From Apostichopus japonicus (Eukaryota; Echinodermata; Holothuroidea; Aspidochirotida; Stichopodidae): 64,000 bases of DNA. Shown piece after piece: positions 27,368 to 39,106 of the stretch (within the stretch, counting starts at the first letter, position 1; the number at the start of each line of letters is the position of its first letter). Where the stretch lies: positions 20,000,999-20,064,998 of the forward strand of contig NC_092565.1 of NCBI RefSeq assembly GCF_037975245.1, in the 5' to 3' direction. The notes under the pieces were generated by a model that made no database searches, was not told the origin of the DNA, and worked only from the letters and a program-made list of their open reading frames with translations. Both the position numbers and the translations under genes were made by a program.

Positions 27368-28420
27368 TTAAGGGAAGAAGGAATATAAATTATTTCTAGC
27401 GTAGGGAACTTGGAAGTTAAGATCATGTTTATTTCTTGGGTTAATACTTTTTGTCAGGATTAGTTTGTCTTTATCAATTGACATAAGATTGTTATTGATT
27501 TTATAAACCATTTGTAGACGTGTGTGCTTTCTTCTTGTTTTTAGCATGGGCCAATTTTCTAATTCCTCAAGCATATTTGTCACACTGGATTTATAAGAGT
27601 AGTCTGCCATACAAAATCTGGCTGCTCTTCTCTGAATAGCTTCTACCTGTACTTCATCCACATCACACTGGTGATGGGGGTCCCAGACTACTGAAGCATA
27701 ATCGAGTACTGGCCTGACAAGAGTTTTGTCATCTTTGGGACAGCTTGAGAGGTAAGGTTTTAAAAGGCCAAGAACTCGGTTTGCTTCATCGGTTACGTTA
27801 ATAAAATGTTAATTCCATCTCAGTTTGCTATCAATTTCTGCACCAAGATAAAGGCGAGAGTCAACAACTTTTGGCTTTGGTTGCACTGGGTGTAGATGGG
27901 TGTTTTGTAACCTTTTTTAGATAAAATTGAGAGGATGTACTGTAGCATTTAGAGGGGTTAATATTCATTTATTTTGCCATTGTTCCAGTTTATTTAGGCA
28001 ATCTTGGAGGATTTGTTGATCAGTTTGGTTATCAATTTTTCTATACACAAGGCAATCATCAGCAAACAGTGTAACTGTGCTACTAGTATATTATCAGGGA
28101 TGTCGTTTACATATAAAAGGAAAAGTAAGGGGCCCCAAACAGCTATGCCTTGGGAACACCAGATAAAACTTGTTTAGTATTTGATAGTTCACCGTCACAG
28201 ACAACAGACTGAGTGAGGTTGCTGAGGAAATATCAAACCAAGCCAGAAGATTTCCATCAATGCAGTAGGCAGAGAGCATAATGGGAGAGCGTGGAGATCT
28301 ATAGAGATTTGATTCTGCAAATTTTAATAGTGTGGTGTATTAAGTTTAACACCTTTTACACTGTCGATAGAGGGGCAACATGTTGGAAATTAATTGGCAA
28401 GTTAACTTTAACCCGACAAA
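27368..28420 (-). pseudogene. Degenerate non-LTR retrotransposon (LINE) reverse transcriptase, C-terminal half
   Basis: Reading the minus strand through several frameshifts gives consecutive RT blocks of the Jockey/CR1 type: SGVPQG-like plus GPLLFLLYVNDI (about 28190-28090); LFADDCLVYRKI with the catalytic FADD (about 28075-28035); RLYLGAEIDSKLRWN (about 27870-27820); LVRPVLDYASVVWDPH (about 27720-27665); and the C-terminal IQRRAARFCMADYSYKSSVT...ML (27661-27368). At least three frame breaks and an in-frame stop after SKLRWN make it dead. It lies just upstream of the first exon of the second esterase gene, in the same orientation. The clade cannot be fixed by eye. Confidence 0.82.
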
Positions 28421-29596
28421 CAGATCTGCTCTTGAAATGAAAGAACACAGATTCCCACAACAGCATGAACCATTATTCACCTTATAAGCTGGACACATTC
28501 ATAATAATAATAATAATAACAATCAGTAGTTATTTTTTCTCTTCGTATTACCTGACATAACAGAGTAGAAATACTGACAGGCGACTCAAGTTAAATATTT
28601 GTTAAGAAAATAGCTTCGTGTGAAAAACTCAGTAACATGGGGCTAGGCCTATCTTAGGGCTAAATCGTGTTAATAGGGCCTGTATACTAAGTTACTGGCT
28701 GGAGTGCTACAGTAGCTAAAAACTTGGCATATATGCATACACTACATGCTAAGCGCCTACTACATGCTATTGACAGTTCCACGAAATAATTACTTTGCCT
28801 AAGACAAGGAAAAAGCTTTTAACACTAACAGCAGTATCGTCATTAGATATTACTTTGAAGATATAATGAAAACAAGGATTGGCGATGACAGGAAAAATAT
28901 CTGAACTACCTTGATGATTTTTACTTTTCAACAGGCTTACTGTTAATTGTTATAGTTGCTGAACAGGTAAGGCACGAAGTAGTCAAGGTTGGTAGCGATG
29001 TTTCGAAATTCCTATTTTTATTTCCCACTATCTTAATTTTACGTTGAGTGAATATCAAACATATGAAGAGGAACGGCTAAATTAACCCGAACTGAGATAC
29101 AGCCTAGCTTTTACATCAATCAAAGCGAGTATTGCTGGGGAATACCCAATGACGTACACACAATTTCATAGATAGCGCCACATTATATATTCTCTTGACC
29201 CTATTTGGGCAGGGGCACGAACTTTTATAAAAGAACAAAATGCAGATCCCATATAGGGGGGGGGGTGAGGGTGTGGGATGCTCCCCTTGGAAAAAAAGAA
29301 AGCTTAAGGCGTCAAATTATGGGGAGCTATTCTGAGTTATGAATTAGGGCTATAATTAGATCTAGATTGTGCTGATATTGATTTTTAAATTTCAAGTTTG
29401 GGTGGAAAAGGGGGAGACGTCCCCATTCTTCTGGGATCCTCATACTTCCTCAACTGAATGTAATACCCCTTCTTAACGGACTTCCCCGACTGGCGATGGA
29501 GGCTGGATTACGCTACTCCTCCCCTTGCTCACGCCACCACTAGGAATACCGTCATACAACGAGCTCCCTCGAGTTCTCCTTCACCTGCATTGGTCT
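28421..29596. other. No gene seen
   Basis: AT-rich with a short (ATA)n at 28501-28518. The part at 29245-29450 (poly-G, then 'gggagacgtccccattcttctgggatcc') resembles 4590-4670 and is probably an old hAT-type repeat end. Confidence 0.5.
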
Positions 29597-30308
29597 CTTC
29601 AAAGCAGTGGCGTAGCCAGGATTTTTCGAGCAGGGGGGCACTGGGGGGTCACAAACTTTCCCTGGGGGTCACAAATTTCCCTAGCAAAAAATTCCGCGAA
29701 GAGTGGTCATCCCTCTTCGGCAGTTAGAAAAATGCTTTTCTCAGAAAACATTTCTCACAGTTCATATTTCGAGAACATGAGATCACAATATATAATCAGT
29801 TTCAGTGTACATCAAACGGCCCATTTCCTGCAATCGGGGGCCTGTAGGGGCCATAGAGTTGTTGTACTTTATATGCCGTGTCCGCAATGACGTCACCCCC
29901 CCCCCCCCTCCACTTCTTCGAGAATCGAACCTGCTGACGTTCATGTGTAAACTTCGTCGTTAGCACTTCAATTCCCTCTGGAGAGACAATACCTTTTAAA
30001 AAATTACCAATGGTCTTAATGTTTTGTTCATTCACTTTCACATGCGATTAGTAATTTCCTAATCAGACAGGATGAATATTTGGTACATATCTCCGAAAGT
30101 CTGAACATCCTTTTTATGTCTTTGTTTGGATTCTCCTGTTTTACATGTGTTAACAAACTACGCATGAAGCTAAGTGTTAAAACTGTTTAAAAGCAAACAT
30201 AACTGCTTTATATTTGCACTAGTTACCACACCCTGGAGGACTTGTCGATGTGAGTGATAAATCTACCAAGCTGAACACTGTTCAGATCAGATGAGAGCTA
30301 TTTTCCTA

Positions 30309-32300
30309 TTATTGTGCCCGTTCGCAAATTTGTCCACGAACAAGTCCAGACTTCTCAACACGGTGACTCTCTATTGAAAGTACTGCCAGAATGCTCAAGC
30401 GGCTGTTTGCCATGAAATTCCTGACGAGAGTTTTGATGAGTGTTAGAGTCGAAAAACTCCTTTCGCATGCGGCGGATGTTACTGGTAGAACCAATGCAAT
30501 TTTGGCAAGTCTATAGAGCTCCCGGAAGGCCTCCTCAAATGGTTTTAAGGAGTTGGCGAACTCTAACAATGAATGAGGTGGTTCTTGCCCTTCCTTTTCA
30601 CGGCGTTGTAATAGACGTTTTACTGAGTGCATGTGCACTAGGTCTTCTCTGTTGGCATTGTAGGCTGTGGCGAATCCTTCCATGGTTTCATATTCCAACA
30701 AAATCGGGCTCTGGGGATGGAATGAAGGCAAAGATCGCATTATATTACATGCTTTTTTGTTGAAACGCCGATTCATCTCGGAAATGATGCGATCCAATGC
30801 AGGATACAAAAAATTCACTCGGATTTGATCCTTCACATCTGTACCCATCGTATCAGAGTCACCGTCAGCTGATCGTCCCAAATTTCCGACAGACTCCAAC
30901 ATGACGGAATCCCTGAAGTGCTCAGGTAGCCTACGTTTCATTTTCCTCTGTGTTGAAACGGCCATATCAATGTCGAAGCCCTGCTCCTCAACTGTGTTTT
31001 CTATCCTTCCCCAAAGTATGTCGAACGATACTGGGTTGTTACGCAGGTCCTCTAGAAGTGAAATAAGTGTCTCTGTTAGTTCGACTGCCTTTGCCAGGTC
31101 AAAATCAGTAGACTGGAGCATGTTTGACAATTGACTCGTCTTGGTGAGAATGTCAGAGAATACAACAAGCTTCATTAGAAAGTTTGCATCTAACTGCGCC
31201 AGGAGTCCCTTAGCTTCAACTGCTCGGTCAGCATTGTCCTCGTTCCCTATTTCTCCCAGGAGTCGTACTACTACTGGGAACCTATCTTTCATCACTCTAC
31301 AAGCATCTACTCGGCAGGCCCAGCGTGTATGGCAAGCCATGTGGGACAAACACGGCATAATATATCCGCGTATTAATTCGAATATATACGCGTATTAATT
31401 CGAATATACATGTGTTGTAGAAGTTTCGCTTTTTGAAGCGATCTCGCGAAAACATTTATCGTTGGTATATGTACACAACAAGAGCGGAAATGTTTTTTCG
31501 TGTATATTCTAATTAATCCGTGCATATATTGGATTTAATCTCCATATGTATTTTATTTAATACGTGTATATATTCGAATTAATACGTGTATATATTCGAA
31601 TTAATACGTGGATATATTCGAATTAATACGCGGATATATTTAAGCCATATGATTGGCTCATAATATATACGTGTATATATTCCAATTAATACGCGTATAA
31701 ATTCCAATTAATACGCGGATATATTATGCAGTGTTTGTCCCATATGGCTTGCCATAAGCGTGTGTGACAGAGCTGCTTTAGTTCTCGCTTTCGTTGTTCG
31801 AGATACATCTCCGCCTGGATGTCTGTCCATCTGGTGTGAACATATGAGCCACTCACAAATACATACAACTTCTCAAACAGAGAGAAAAATTGAGCAGCAT
31901 CCCGTACATTCTTCGTGACATCAACCAGAACCAAATTCAGTCGATGAGCGTGGCAGTGTATATAATATGCATGTGGTGCCTCCTGTGCTTCCCGAGCTGC
32001 TACGCCACTCTTCCTGCCACTCATTACAGAGGCGCCGTCATAGCCTTGACCAAGAAGTTCTCACGGTAGTCAATGCCGTAACTTTGTAGAACGTCCAATA
32101 TAGCAGTGGTAAGGGCTTCAGCATTCAGTGCGAATGCAGCTCTGAATTCTAGAAAACGTTCATGTATTTCGCCTTCAAAAAAGTAACGGATCACCAAATG
32201 AGATCTGCTCCACTTTGGAAACGTCTTTACTCTCATCTACCAAGATGGAAAACACTTGTGACTCCTTGACCTCCAGTGATAATCTCTTCCCTGATCATGT
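30309..32300 (-). pseudogene. hAT transposase (ZMYM1-like), broken
   Basis: Minus-strand reading order: FSILVDESKDVS (about 32270-32225), RYFFEGEIHERFLEF (32236-32024 frame), GQGYDGASVMSGRKSGVAAREAQ (about 32045 down), HAHRLNLVLVDV, HTRW, then after the nested insert the 30309-31358 frame with WACRVDA, and a C-terminal hAT dimerisation block LYRLAKIALVLPVTSAACERSFSTLTLIK...RLSILAVLSIE. Frame breaks near 32220 and 32040 and a 428-bp insertion at 31329-31756 destroy the gene. The N-terminal zinc-finger region is not recognisable between 32300 and the right end. The order matches RNase-H-fold hAT transposases with the insertion domain, like the ZMYM1/DUF4371 group; the subgroup is my judgement. 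Confidence 0.88.
31329..31756. mobile_element. Palindromic MITE nested in the hAT transposase
   Basis: A 428-bp insert (ends +/-1 base) with ~60-bp inverted repeats beginning (t)atggcaagccat and 'gggacaaacac'. Its inner part is built from repeats of 'ttaatacgcg(g/t)atat' and 'attcgaattaatacg'. It is flanked by agcgtgt on both sides (31322-31328 and 31757-31763), a 6-8 bp target duplication. Leaving out the insert and one duplication brings the two halves of the transposase into one frame at the conserved HTRW..CR site, which confirms the boundaries. Confidence 0.9.
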
Positions 32301-32903
32301 TCCCTTTCATGACTAGGCAAGTCTGAATATTCTCATCATCTCATGTGCTGGACTTGCCTGGAAAGGGCGATGTTTGGTGATCAAAATGTCAAAAGTTGGG
32401 CCAATTTCCCTTTGGGGGGCACCTGGGGGGTCACGGCTTGTCGTGGGGGGGGGGGGGGGCACGTGCCCCCCCCCCCCGTAGCTACGCCACTGCTTCAAAG
32501 TGAACTTGCCTCTAGGGGTCATGCCATTGCTATATGGAATAATGTTGCCACCGCAAAGTATAACTTGATTATAGACATGGAGATAAATCGACCGAAATGT
32601 ACAGTGTACACAGATTTGGAACGAGTGACCTTCAAACCTTCGTGAGTAGGTAGCACTTTTCTTATCGAGTGCATTAATAAGTGTTATATAGTGTATGCAT
32701 ACTTATAGACTGTCATAAAAGTTCGTCACAAGAAAGGTACCGAAAGAGAAGTGTTTGATGAGTTAATATCATAAACTTATCAAAATATTTTAAACCATAT
32801 ACACAAGCTGATTTTATATTATGCTTCTGAACCCGACCGTATGTATGGTCCTTTGAAAACAAGCGGTCCAACATCTCTGTATGATGTACAGTGCTCTTCT
32901 GTA

Positions 32904-32905
<2 letters not shown>

Positions 32906-32948
<43 letters not shown>

Positions 32949-32980
32949 TATATATATATAGATATATATATTTATATATA
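32906..32980. repeat. (TA)n microsatellite, slightly interrupted
   Basis: TA dinucleotides with a few 'gata' and 'ttta' interruptions, ending exactly where the CACTG-ended composite begins. Confidence 0.93.
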
Positions 32981-34000
32981 CACTGAAAACTTAAATTGGT
33001 TCACCGACTAACATAACGTTAGTCCATCTGGTGCCTCTCCCGACTAACATAGCCTTAGTCAGTTGCTATACCGACTAATTTATTCCTTAGTCAGTTGGAT
33101 TTCTTAGTCGGTCATCTTAGTTCGTCAGCTTAGTCGATCAACAATTTCTTAGTCGGTAAATGTATATTAGTCAGTTACATTAGTTGGTGACATTAGTATG
33201 TCTTTACCGACTAATTTATATGAGCCACCGACTAGTTTATAGCAGGTTTTACATTAGTCAGGATGGTGCCTCTCCCGACTAACCTTTCTTAGTCGGTATC
33301 GACTGACTAGTTGCACTGACTAGAATCACTGAAAGAATTAAACCCGACTAGTTTCACTGACTAGCATCACTGAAAGAAAAGAGAGCAGAAGAAACACAAA
33401 TAATGTGTACGTTGGCAGTATTTATTTCTGATAAAACTTCTGATGTCTACAAAAGGCTGACTTTCGACAGATAGAGAAGAAATCACTGTAAATAAAATCT
33501 GAAAATCTGATTTTTTTTCCAACAAAGTTAAGACAAGTTAATGGATCAAACATGAATCGCAAAAGTATAGCACTGCACAATAATGCAAAGTTGAATCTTG
33601 GGCAAGGGTTCCTCATGACTTTCGTTTTAAAGTGGTACCCCAAATCGACACCAGTTAAGTCTTCACGAACAACGAGTGTTTCCCTTAACTACAAATGGCC
33701 TCCTACTTGTCTTCAGGAAGCCAAAATCTGCACCATTATTGACCTGTGAACAGAAAATATGATATACGTGTAAGAACAGATACAGATATAGCACATGATA
33801 ACTCACATTATCATGAACATACATTTACATTAAAATTTTATAACATATTGGGAGGTATACATTTAAATCTAGGTCCCTCAAATTATAAGCCAGGAATAGC
33901 AGCTTTACCAAATTATTATTAGCTTTGCACAGCATAACACCAAGTTATTTCTCAAAGCTTAATAATTATGTTAATCATGTTAATAATGATCCCAATAGAC

Positions 34001-35387
34001 CGGGATCCCAGAGGGTTTGGTTAGCTGGGAAGGTAACCAATTGCCTTGTACATCACAATGTTCACAGTGCATTCCTGTATATGAAACCAGACGACTGGCA
34101 AACCGACTGTGGTGGATGGCTGGGAGAGCAATTTTAAAGTCACCTGATAGCTAACCTAGATCAGTTTTCATGGTAACACATCAAAGTAAGTACAATATGT
34201 CAGTTACGGCCCCAAGAGCAACAAATGGCCATTGCCAGTAATTATTGGTGGTGGGGTACCCCTGCCAGTGATCTATAATTGACCCCTCAAGGCTGACCTA
34301 GGTCAGCTAATGAGGTAACCACTTGAAACCTACTGGAAAATGTTGGTAAGGGCTTCAGATACAACTGATGGGCATTGCCAGTAATTTTTATTAGTGGGGT
34401 ACCCCTGCCAGTAGACCCCCAAAATGCCCATCCCCCATTGACCTAGATGAGCTCATGATGTAACCAGTTGAAAACTACTGGAAAATGGTATCACTTCATA
34501 TGTAAGGGATGGGAATTTCCAGTAATTTATATTGGGGGGAGGGGGTTCCCCTGCCAGTAGACCCCCAAAATGCCCATCCCCCATTGACCTAGATGAGCTC
34601 ATGATGTAACCAGTTGAAAACTACTGGAAAATGGTATCACTTCATATGTAAGGGATGGGAATTTCCAGTAATTTATATTGGGGGGGGGGAGGGGGTTCCC
34701 CTGCCAGTAGACCCCCAAAATGCCCATTCCCTCATTGACCTAGGTCAGCTCATGAGATAACCAGTTGAAAAATTACTGGAAAATGATAGGTATCACTTCA
34801 TATGTAAGGGATGGGCATTTCCAGTCATTTACATTGGTGGGGTAACCCTGCCAGTAGACCCCCAAAATGCCCATCCCCCTCATTGATCTAGGTCAGCTCA
34901 TGATTTAACCAGTTGAAAACTACTGGAAAATTATTGACAGGATTCTATATGTAAGGGATGGGTGGACTCTGGCAGTGGTGGCCCACCAGTATAAAATACT
35001 GGCAATGCCCATCCCTTGTATCTGAAGTCCTAACCAACATTTTCCAGTAGGTTTCAAGTGGTTACCTCATGAGCTGACCTAGGTCAGCCGTGAGGGGTCA
35101 ATTATGGGTCACTGGCAGGGGTACCCCACCACCAATAATTACTGGCGATGGCCATTTGTTGCTCTTGGGGCCATACCTGACACATTGTTTTTACTTTGAT
35201 GTGGTTACCATGAAAGCTGCTCTAGGTTAGCTATTAGGTGACTTTAAAATTGCTCTCCCAGCCACATCCACCACAGTCGGTTTGCCAGTCGTCAGGTTTC
35301 ATATACAGGAATGCATTGTGAACATTGTGATGTACAGTACCAGGCAATTGGTTACCTTCCCAGCTAACCAAACCCTCTGGACTCCCG
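34001..35387. repeat. Fold-back element: ~400-bp inverted arms around a ~147-bp tandem repeat
   Basis: Left arm from 34001 (cgggatcccagagggtttgg) is the inverted copy of the right arm ending at 35387 (ccaaaccctctggactcccg). Both arms share 'ttagctgggaaggtaacc', 'gacccctca' and 'cattgccagta' phrases over about 400 bp. Between them (about 34414-34970) are four head-to-tail units beginning gacccccaaaatgccc at 34414, 34560, 34710 and 34857 (spacings 146, 150 and 147 bp); the first two are nearly identical. There is no convincing ORF. As a single strand this would form a very long hairpin. Confidence 0.88.
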
Positions 35388-37567
35388 CTCTACAGATCAG
35401 TGAAAATTTGACCAAACTTATGAAGCTTGCACGTAAATGATATACTAGACTGTTTTTTTTTTAAAACAGGTTATGAAAAGTATCTTAAATATCATTAAAC
35501 AGTTGGGTACAATAGTTAAACTCACTCTTCCATCTTTTTTTCTCTATGGTACTTGTTCCTTTGCTTTTTGGACTCTTGGATAAACTCTTTTGTTCTGCGA
35601 AGGGTACCAATATATCATCTTAAAACATGTCTTTAAGCCATATATAACACAGTTCTCCTCTTCTGTTGTTGCCTCCACACTGGTGTCGTACATCACAGGA
35701 AAGCTCACCCTTGACTTAGATATTTGGCTTTTCAATTCCTGCTGGAAAAAAGAAACAGCAAAGTATTCATCATTTGAAAAAAATAAATAAATAAAGTTGT
35801 CACCACAAAGTTATGTGAGATTTGCTTCCACTATTGTCTCAAAAAACAACCCCAAAGTTTGAAGCAGACTGTATAAAGCTGAAAATTTGAACGAGAGTGT
35901 CATCACCATTGCAACCAGAATCAAATGCCCAGAATACAGAGATAATAAAACATGGGCTAAATCTTTGTTTGTTTTTATGATCTTTAAAAATATAAAATTT
36001 TAGAAACAGAAATGCACTGAGCCAACTTATTTATAGGCCTAATCGTTTTTAGTTGTTATTTTGCTTGCTCACATAACAAGCCTGTTTAGACCTAGGCTAG
36101 AGGAGAATCAGTACTTTGTTACACTAAGTTTGTCTTCGGTCGTTTTGATTTAGTCTTACTAGTAGTACTAAAGTATATAATGGACCGGCGAAGACTAGAG
36201 AATACCCAGAGTTTTAGCAACTGCGTTAAACTGTATCATCTGATCTATTATTTACGCCAATGAGTTTCATTCAATCTAGGATCAAAAAGAGAAAACTAAT
36301 TAATCTTAACCTTTAAACTTTGCTACTAAACAGATATGCTTGAATTACAAATAAATGTCAAAAACATCATAATCTAAGAATCGATGCATATACATATACA
36401 TAAACAGAATAATTTGAATTCGCGCAAGTGAACCCTGCACTACATTGGACAGAAAAAAAAACGTGCAATTAGACCAAACTAAACATACTAAATTTTCCGT
36501 TACTTCTACATTAAATATCAATACAAATACAACAACTTACTCTTTTGGCAGTATACTAAAAGCACATGTTATAATAACTTCAGACTATCAAGCTTTTCTG
36601 AGAAAAAACGGTTAATACTTCTTACAGTAAGCAAGTCGACCGTGAAGGAATGTCGCAATTGTTTCCTGGGCGTGACCGGAAATTAAATACTAAAAAATGA
36701 TAAATGAAAAGGTTAAATAGAACTGAAGCGTGCATCCTGACTGCTCGCAACATATCCTGACTGCTCGCAACATATGTTGACTAGCCAACATAATTTGTTC
36801 AGCCTACTGTGACTGTACGTTTGAAGGTCTAGCCTTGCTTATTCAATATCACAAAGCCTACCCATTTAGATTCACATGGGAAATTACAGGAAATCTTTAG
36901 CAAATGAGTGTAGACTTCAAATAAACTATTGAGCCTTATAGTTCCAGCATTTGTTTGGGAATAAATTAGAAGATTATGTGCCACTGTTCAATCTAGCCCA
37001 ATACACACATAACACATTGTTAATTGGTGTTTAGAATGCACACTTTAGTGTTGAGAATGCACTGCAGTACCCAGTAGAAGCCTATAGGCTACTCACTGTC
37101 ATTGCACTTGTGTATTGCGAAACGCCAACGTGACGACGGTAGCGTTACACTAACCATAATACAGTACTAGTGCCAGTGGCCTAACAATTAACTTTAATTT
37201 TACCTTCAAGTTAAAGGAATAACAGGTAGGCCGATGATGCAGTTAATACCTCCATTCTTCTAAAGACCTTCTTGGGTAATTTACGGTTGAAAGTTGCTTA
37301 AAGTGATCGTATGAAACTATGCCAAGCCCAGCAAGCTGCCGTTGCCTCTCGGTTTCCAAATTGAAGTGAATCGAATTGGGTTAAAATACATTAGTCCGTC
37401 GACAACGACTAAGCTACGATTATGGCTTAAATCGGGTGTCCGTATCGTTCTTAGTCCATGGGTTAAAATACCTTAGTCCGTCGCCACCGACTAAGCTGCG
37501 ATTATATTTTCCTTAGTCAGTGTAAACTAACTAAGAAGCAGCGATGAAACGAAGATTTTTGCTAGTG
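35388..37567. other. Interior of the CACTG composite; no recognised gene
   Basis: One minus-strand ORF (35735-35544) is preceded by an acceptor-like 'tttttccagcag' and reads ELKSQISKSRVSFPVMYD and onward to a stop. I do not recognise it; it could be a terminal exon of a gene carried by the element. A second possible short exon is on the minus strand near 33745-33660 (acceptor 'ctgttcacag', then VNNGADFGFLKTSRRPFVVK). At 36730-36770 'cctgactgctcgcaacatat' is directly repeated. The last ~180 bp hold the subterminal ttagtccg-type motifs. Confidence 0.35.
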
Positions 37568-37572
37568 CGTGT

Positions 37573-38415
37573 TTAGATGTTTCTGTGGAGAAACTAATCT
37601 AAAGTACAAAAAGATCGACATACCTTTAAATACTATGTCTTTCCACGTCCACATCCCGGATTGTTGCCAACGCCGGAATCCTCAGGCTAAGTCAGCTGGT
37701 GTTTAAGTTACCAGACTCTGTATATGGTTGAAAGCTAGATACTACGAGCTAGATGCTACAGGCCAGACGCTAATGATGGCGCTATGACGCTAAATAGTAT
37801 ACGGCTTCGCGATCCAGTGGCTTCCAGTAAGTAAGTGGTATATACTGTATCGCGTGAAGGCTTTCGCGACCGAATAGTCTCTAGGTACTAAAAAGATATA
37901 TGTATGAACACGTAAACACTCCACGAATCGGTGGCGAATATTTTCGCCAGCCCCTTTTAGAAGTGTTGATGCTCACGCTACATCTAGGTTATAATAAAAT
38001 ATAAGTCCTCGCTCGGCGCGATGGCTGTAGATATAAGTAAAAGTAGGTAAGGCGGACCTACGTATAAGTGCTATAGGCAGAATCAACGGTAGGCTATATA
38101 TAATTGGTAACGCTAAAATGTTCCTCGAAGTTAAGTCGACTTTAAGGTTGGATAAAGTGTCCTCGAGTAAAATCCACAGATAAAAATAAACGTTCTGTTA
38201 AAAGATCCTTAAATATACTAAAATACGAGAATCAATCGCTGTAGAAGTCGTTCGCTACAAAATATATACGGTTGGCCAGGTTAATCGCTCGTGTCGCTCG
38301 TCGGTTGTGCCCACGCTTCCTAGAAACTTTCTAACCCCTGAAAATCAGGGGCTTCCGGAAACCCGTCACGGAATGTTCAATTCTAAAGGAGGGTGGACGA
38401 AACTAAATCACTACA
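37573..38415 (-). repeat. 3' LTR of the Gypsy element
   Basis: 843 bp, the same length as the other LTR. Comparing line by line I find two differences (37575 a vs 43705 g; 37664-region 'acatccc' vs 'acaaccc'). In sense orientation it starts TGTAGTGATT and ends near AAACATCTAA. Confidence 0.95.
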
Positions 38416-38431
38416 ACTAGCTCCTCCCCAG
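38416..38431 (-). promoter_or_regulatory. Polypurine tract of the Gypsy element
   Basis: Reads ctggggaggagctagt in sense orientation, directly abutting the 3' LTR. This is the expected position for the plus-strand primer in reverse transcription. Confidence 0.75.
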
Positions 38432-38494
38432 ATTGCTGAGTAAGTGAGAGCAATCGAGTAAAACGATAAGTGTCGTACAACAGGAGCTAATGAT

Positions 38495-39106
38495 TCAATC
38501 GATGACGATGACTTCAACATAGCGGCTCGGCCAATGGACGTGTCTACCCGACCGAGTAACTCTGGTTGGTGGTGGCTTGGCGTTTTCTACAGGACGTGTA
38601 GGTGTCGAGGTAGCCGGGAGATCGGGTGTGGTAGGCGTAGTCGGTTTGGCTTTGTCAATGCGTCGAGACGGAGCTGAAGGTTTAGCGACTGTTGTGAATT
38701 CGTCGTCGAGGTACGCTGGTTTGAGTCGATCCAGACTGATGGTTGATCGCTTGCCACGTACCAAAAGAATAAAGAATTTATCATGTCGCTCGATGACTTG
38801 GTAAGGGCCATTGTAGTGAGGTTGTAATGGTGCACGAACAGCGTCGATACGTATCCAAACATGAGTGCAGGTATGCAGGTCTGGATGTATTTGGTTGCGG
38901 TAAGGAGGCGTTCTGGTCAAGGCAGGACGAAGGTTAGTCATGTACTGACGAAGACGATCCACGTAGTCAGATGGGTCCATCAGACTATCATCATCAGACG
39001 GTGAAACAATGTCACTGGGAAGAGCCAGTGTTGTGCCAAAAACCATTTCTGCAGCGGAACAGTTCATGTCCACCTTAAGAGAAGTGCGAATGCCTAAAAG
39101 GGCCAA
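38495..39106 (-). CDS. Gypsy Pol, integrase C-terminal part (out of frame with main Pol)
   Basis: A 203-residue ORF that continues integrase: [23 protein letters not shown] just after the catalytic core, a GPY/F module ([21 protein letters not shown]...LDRLKPAY), and a proline/threonine-rich basic tail. It is separated from the main Pol ORF by a frameshift at about 39106-39112, where a 5-bp unit (agtac in sense) occurs twice in tandem. Natural Pol would end here rather than at 39094. No chromodomain is seen. Confidence 0.85.
   Translation of the reverse strand: MALLGIRTSLKVDMNCSAAEMVFGTTLALPSDIVSPSDDDSLMDPSDYVDRLRQYMTNLRPALTRTPPYRNQIHPDLHTCTHVWIRIDAVRAPLQPHYNGPYQVIERHDKFFILLVRGKRSTISLDRLKPAYLDDEFTTVAKPSAPSRRIDKAKPTTPTTPDLPATSTPTRPVENAKPPPTRVTRSGRHVHWPSRYVEVIVID

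Larger units (their letters stand above)
29605..32492 (-). mobile_element. hAT DNA transposon, full length, exact 8-bp target duplication
   Basis: Terminal inverted repeats begin cagtggcgtagc at both ends and are flanked by a perfect 8-bp direct repeat cttcaaag (29597-29604 and 32493-32500). The 2,888-bp element carries a decayed minus-strand transposase (30309 to about 32300) and a nested palindromic MITE. G/C homopolymers sit just inside the ends ('ggggggcac...'). Complete ends plus an intact target duplication show a clean cut-and-paste insertion; the broken transposase means it could now move only in trans. Confidence 0.93.

Noticed and set aside
34414-34970. CRISPR-like array of regular repeats
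   Set aside because: The units are head-to-tail with no unique spacers, inside a fold-back element of a eukaryotic genome.
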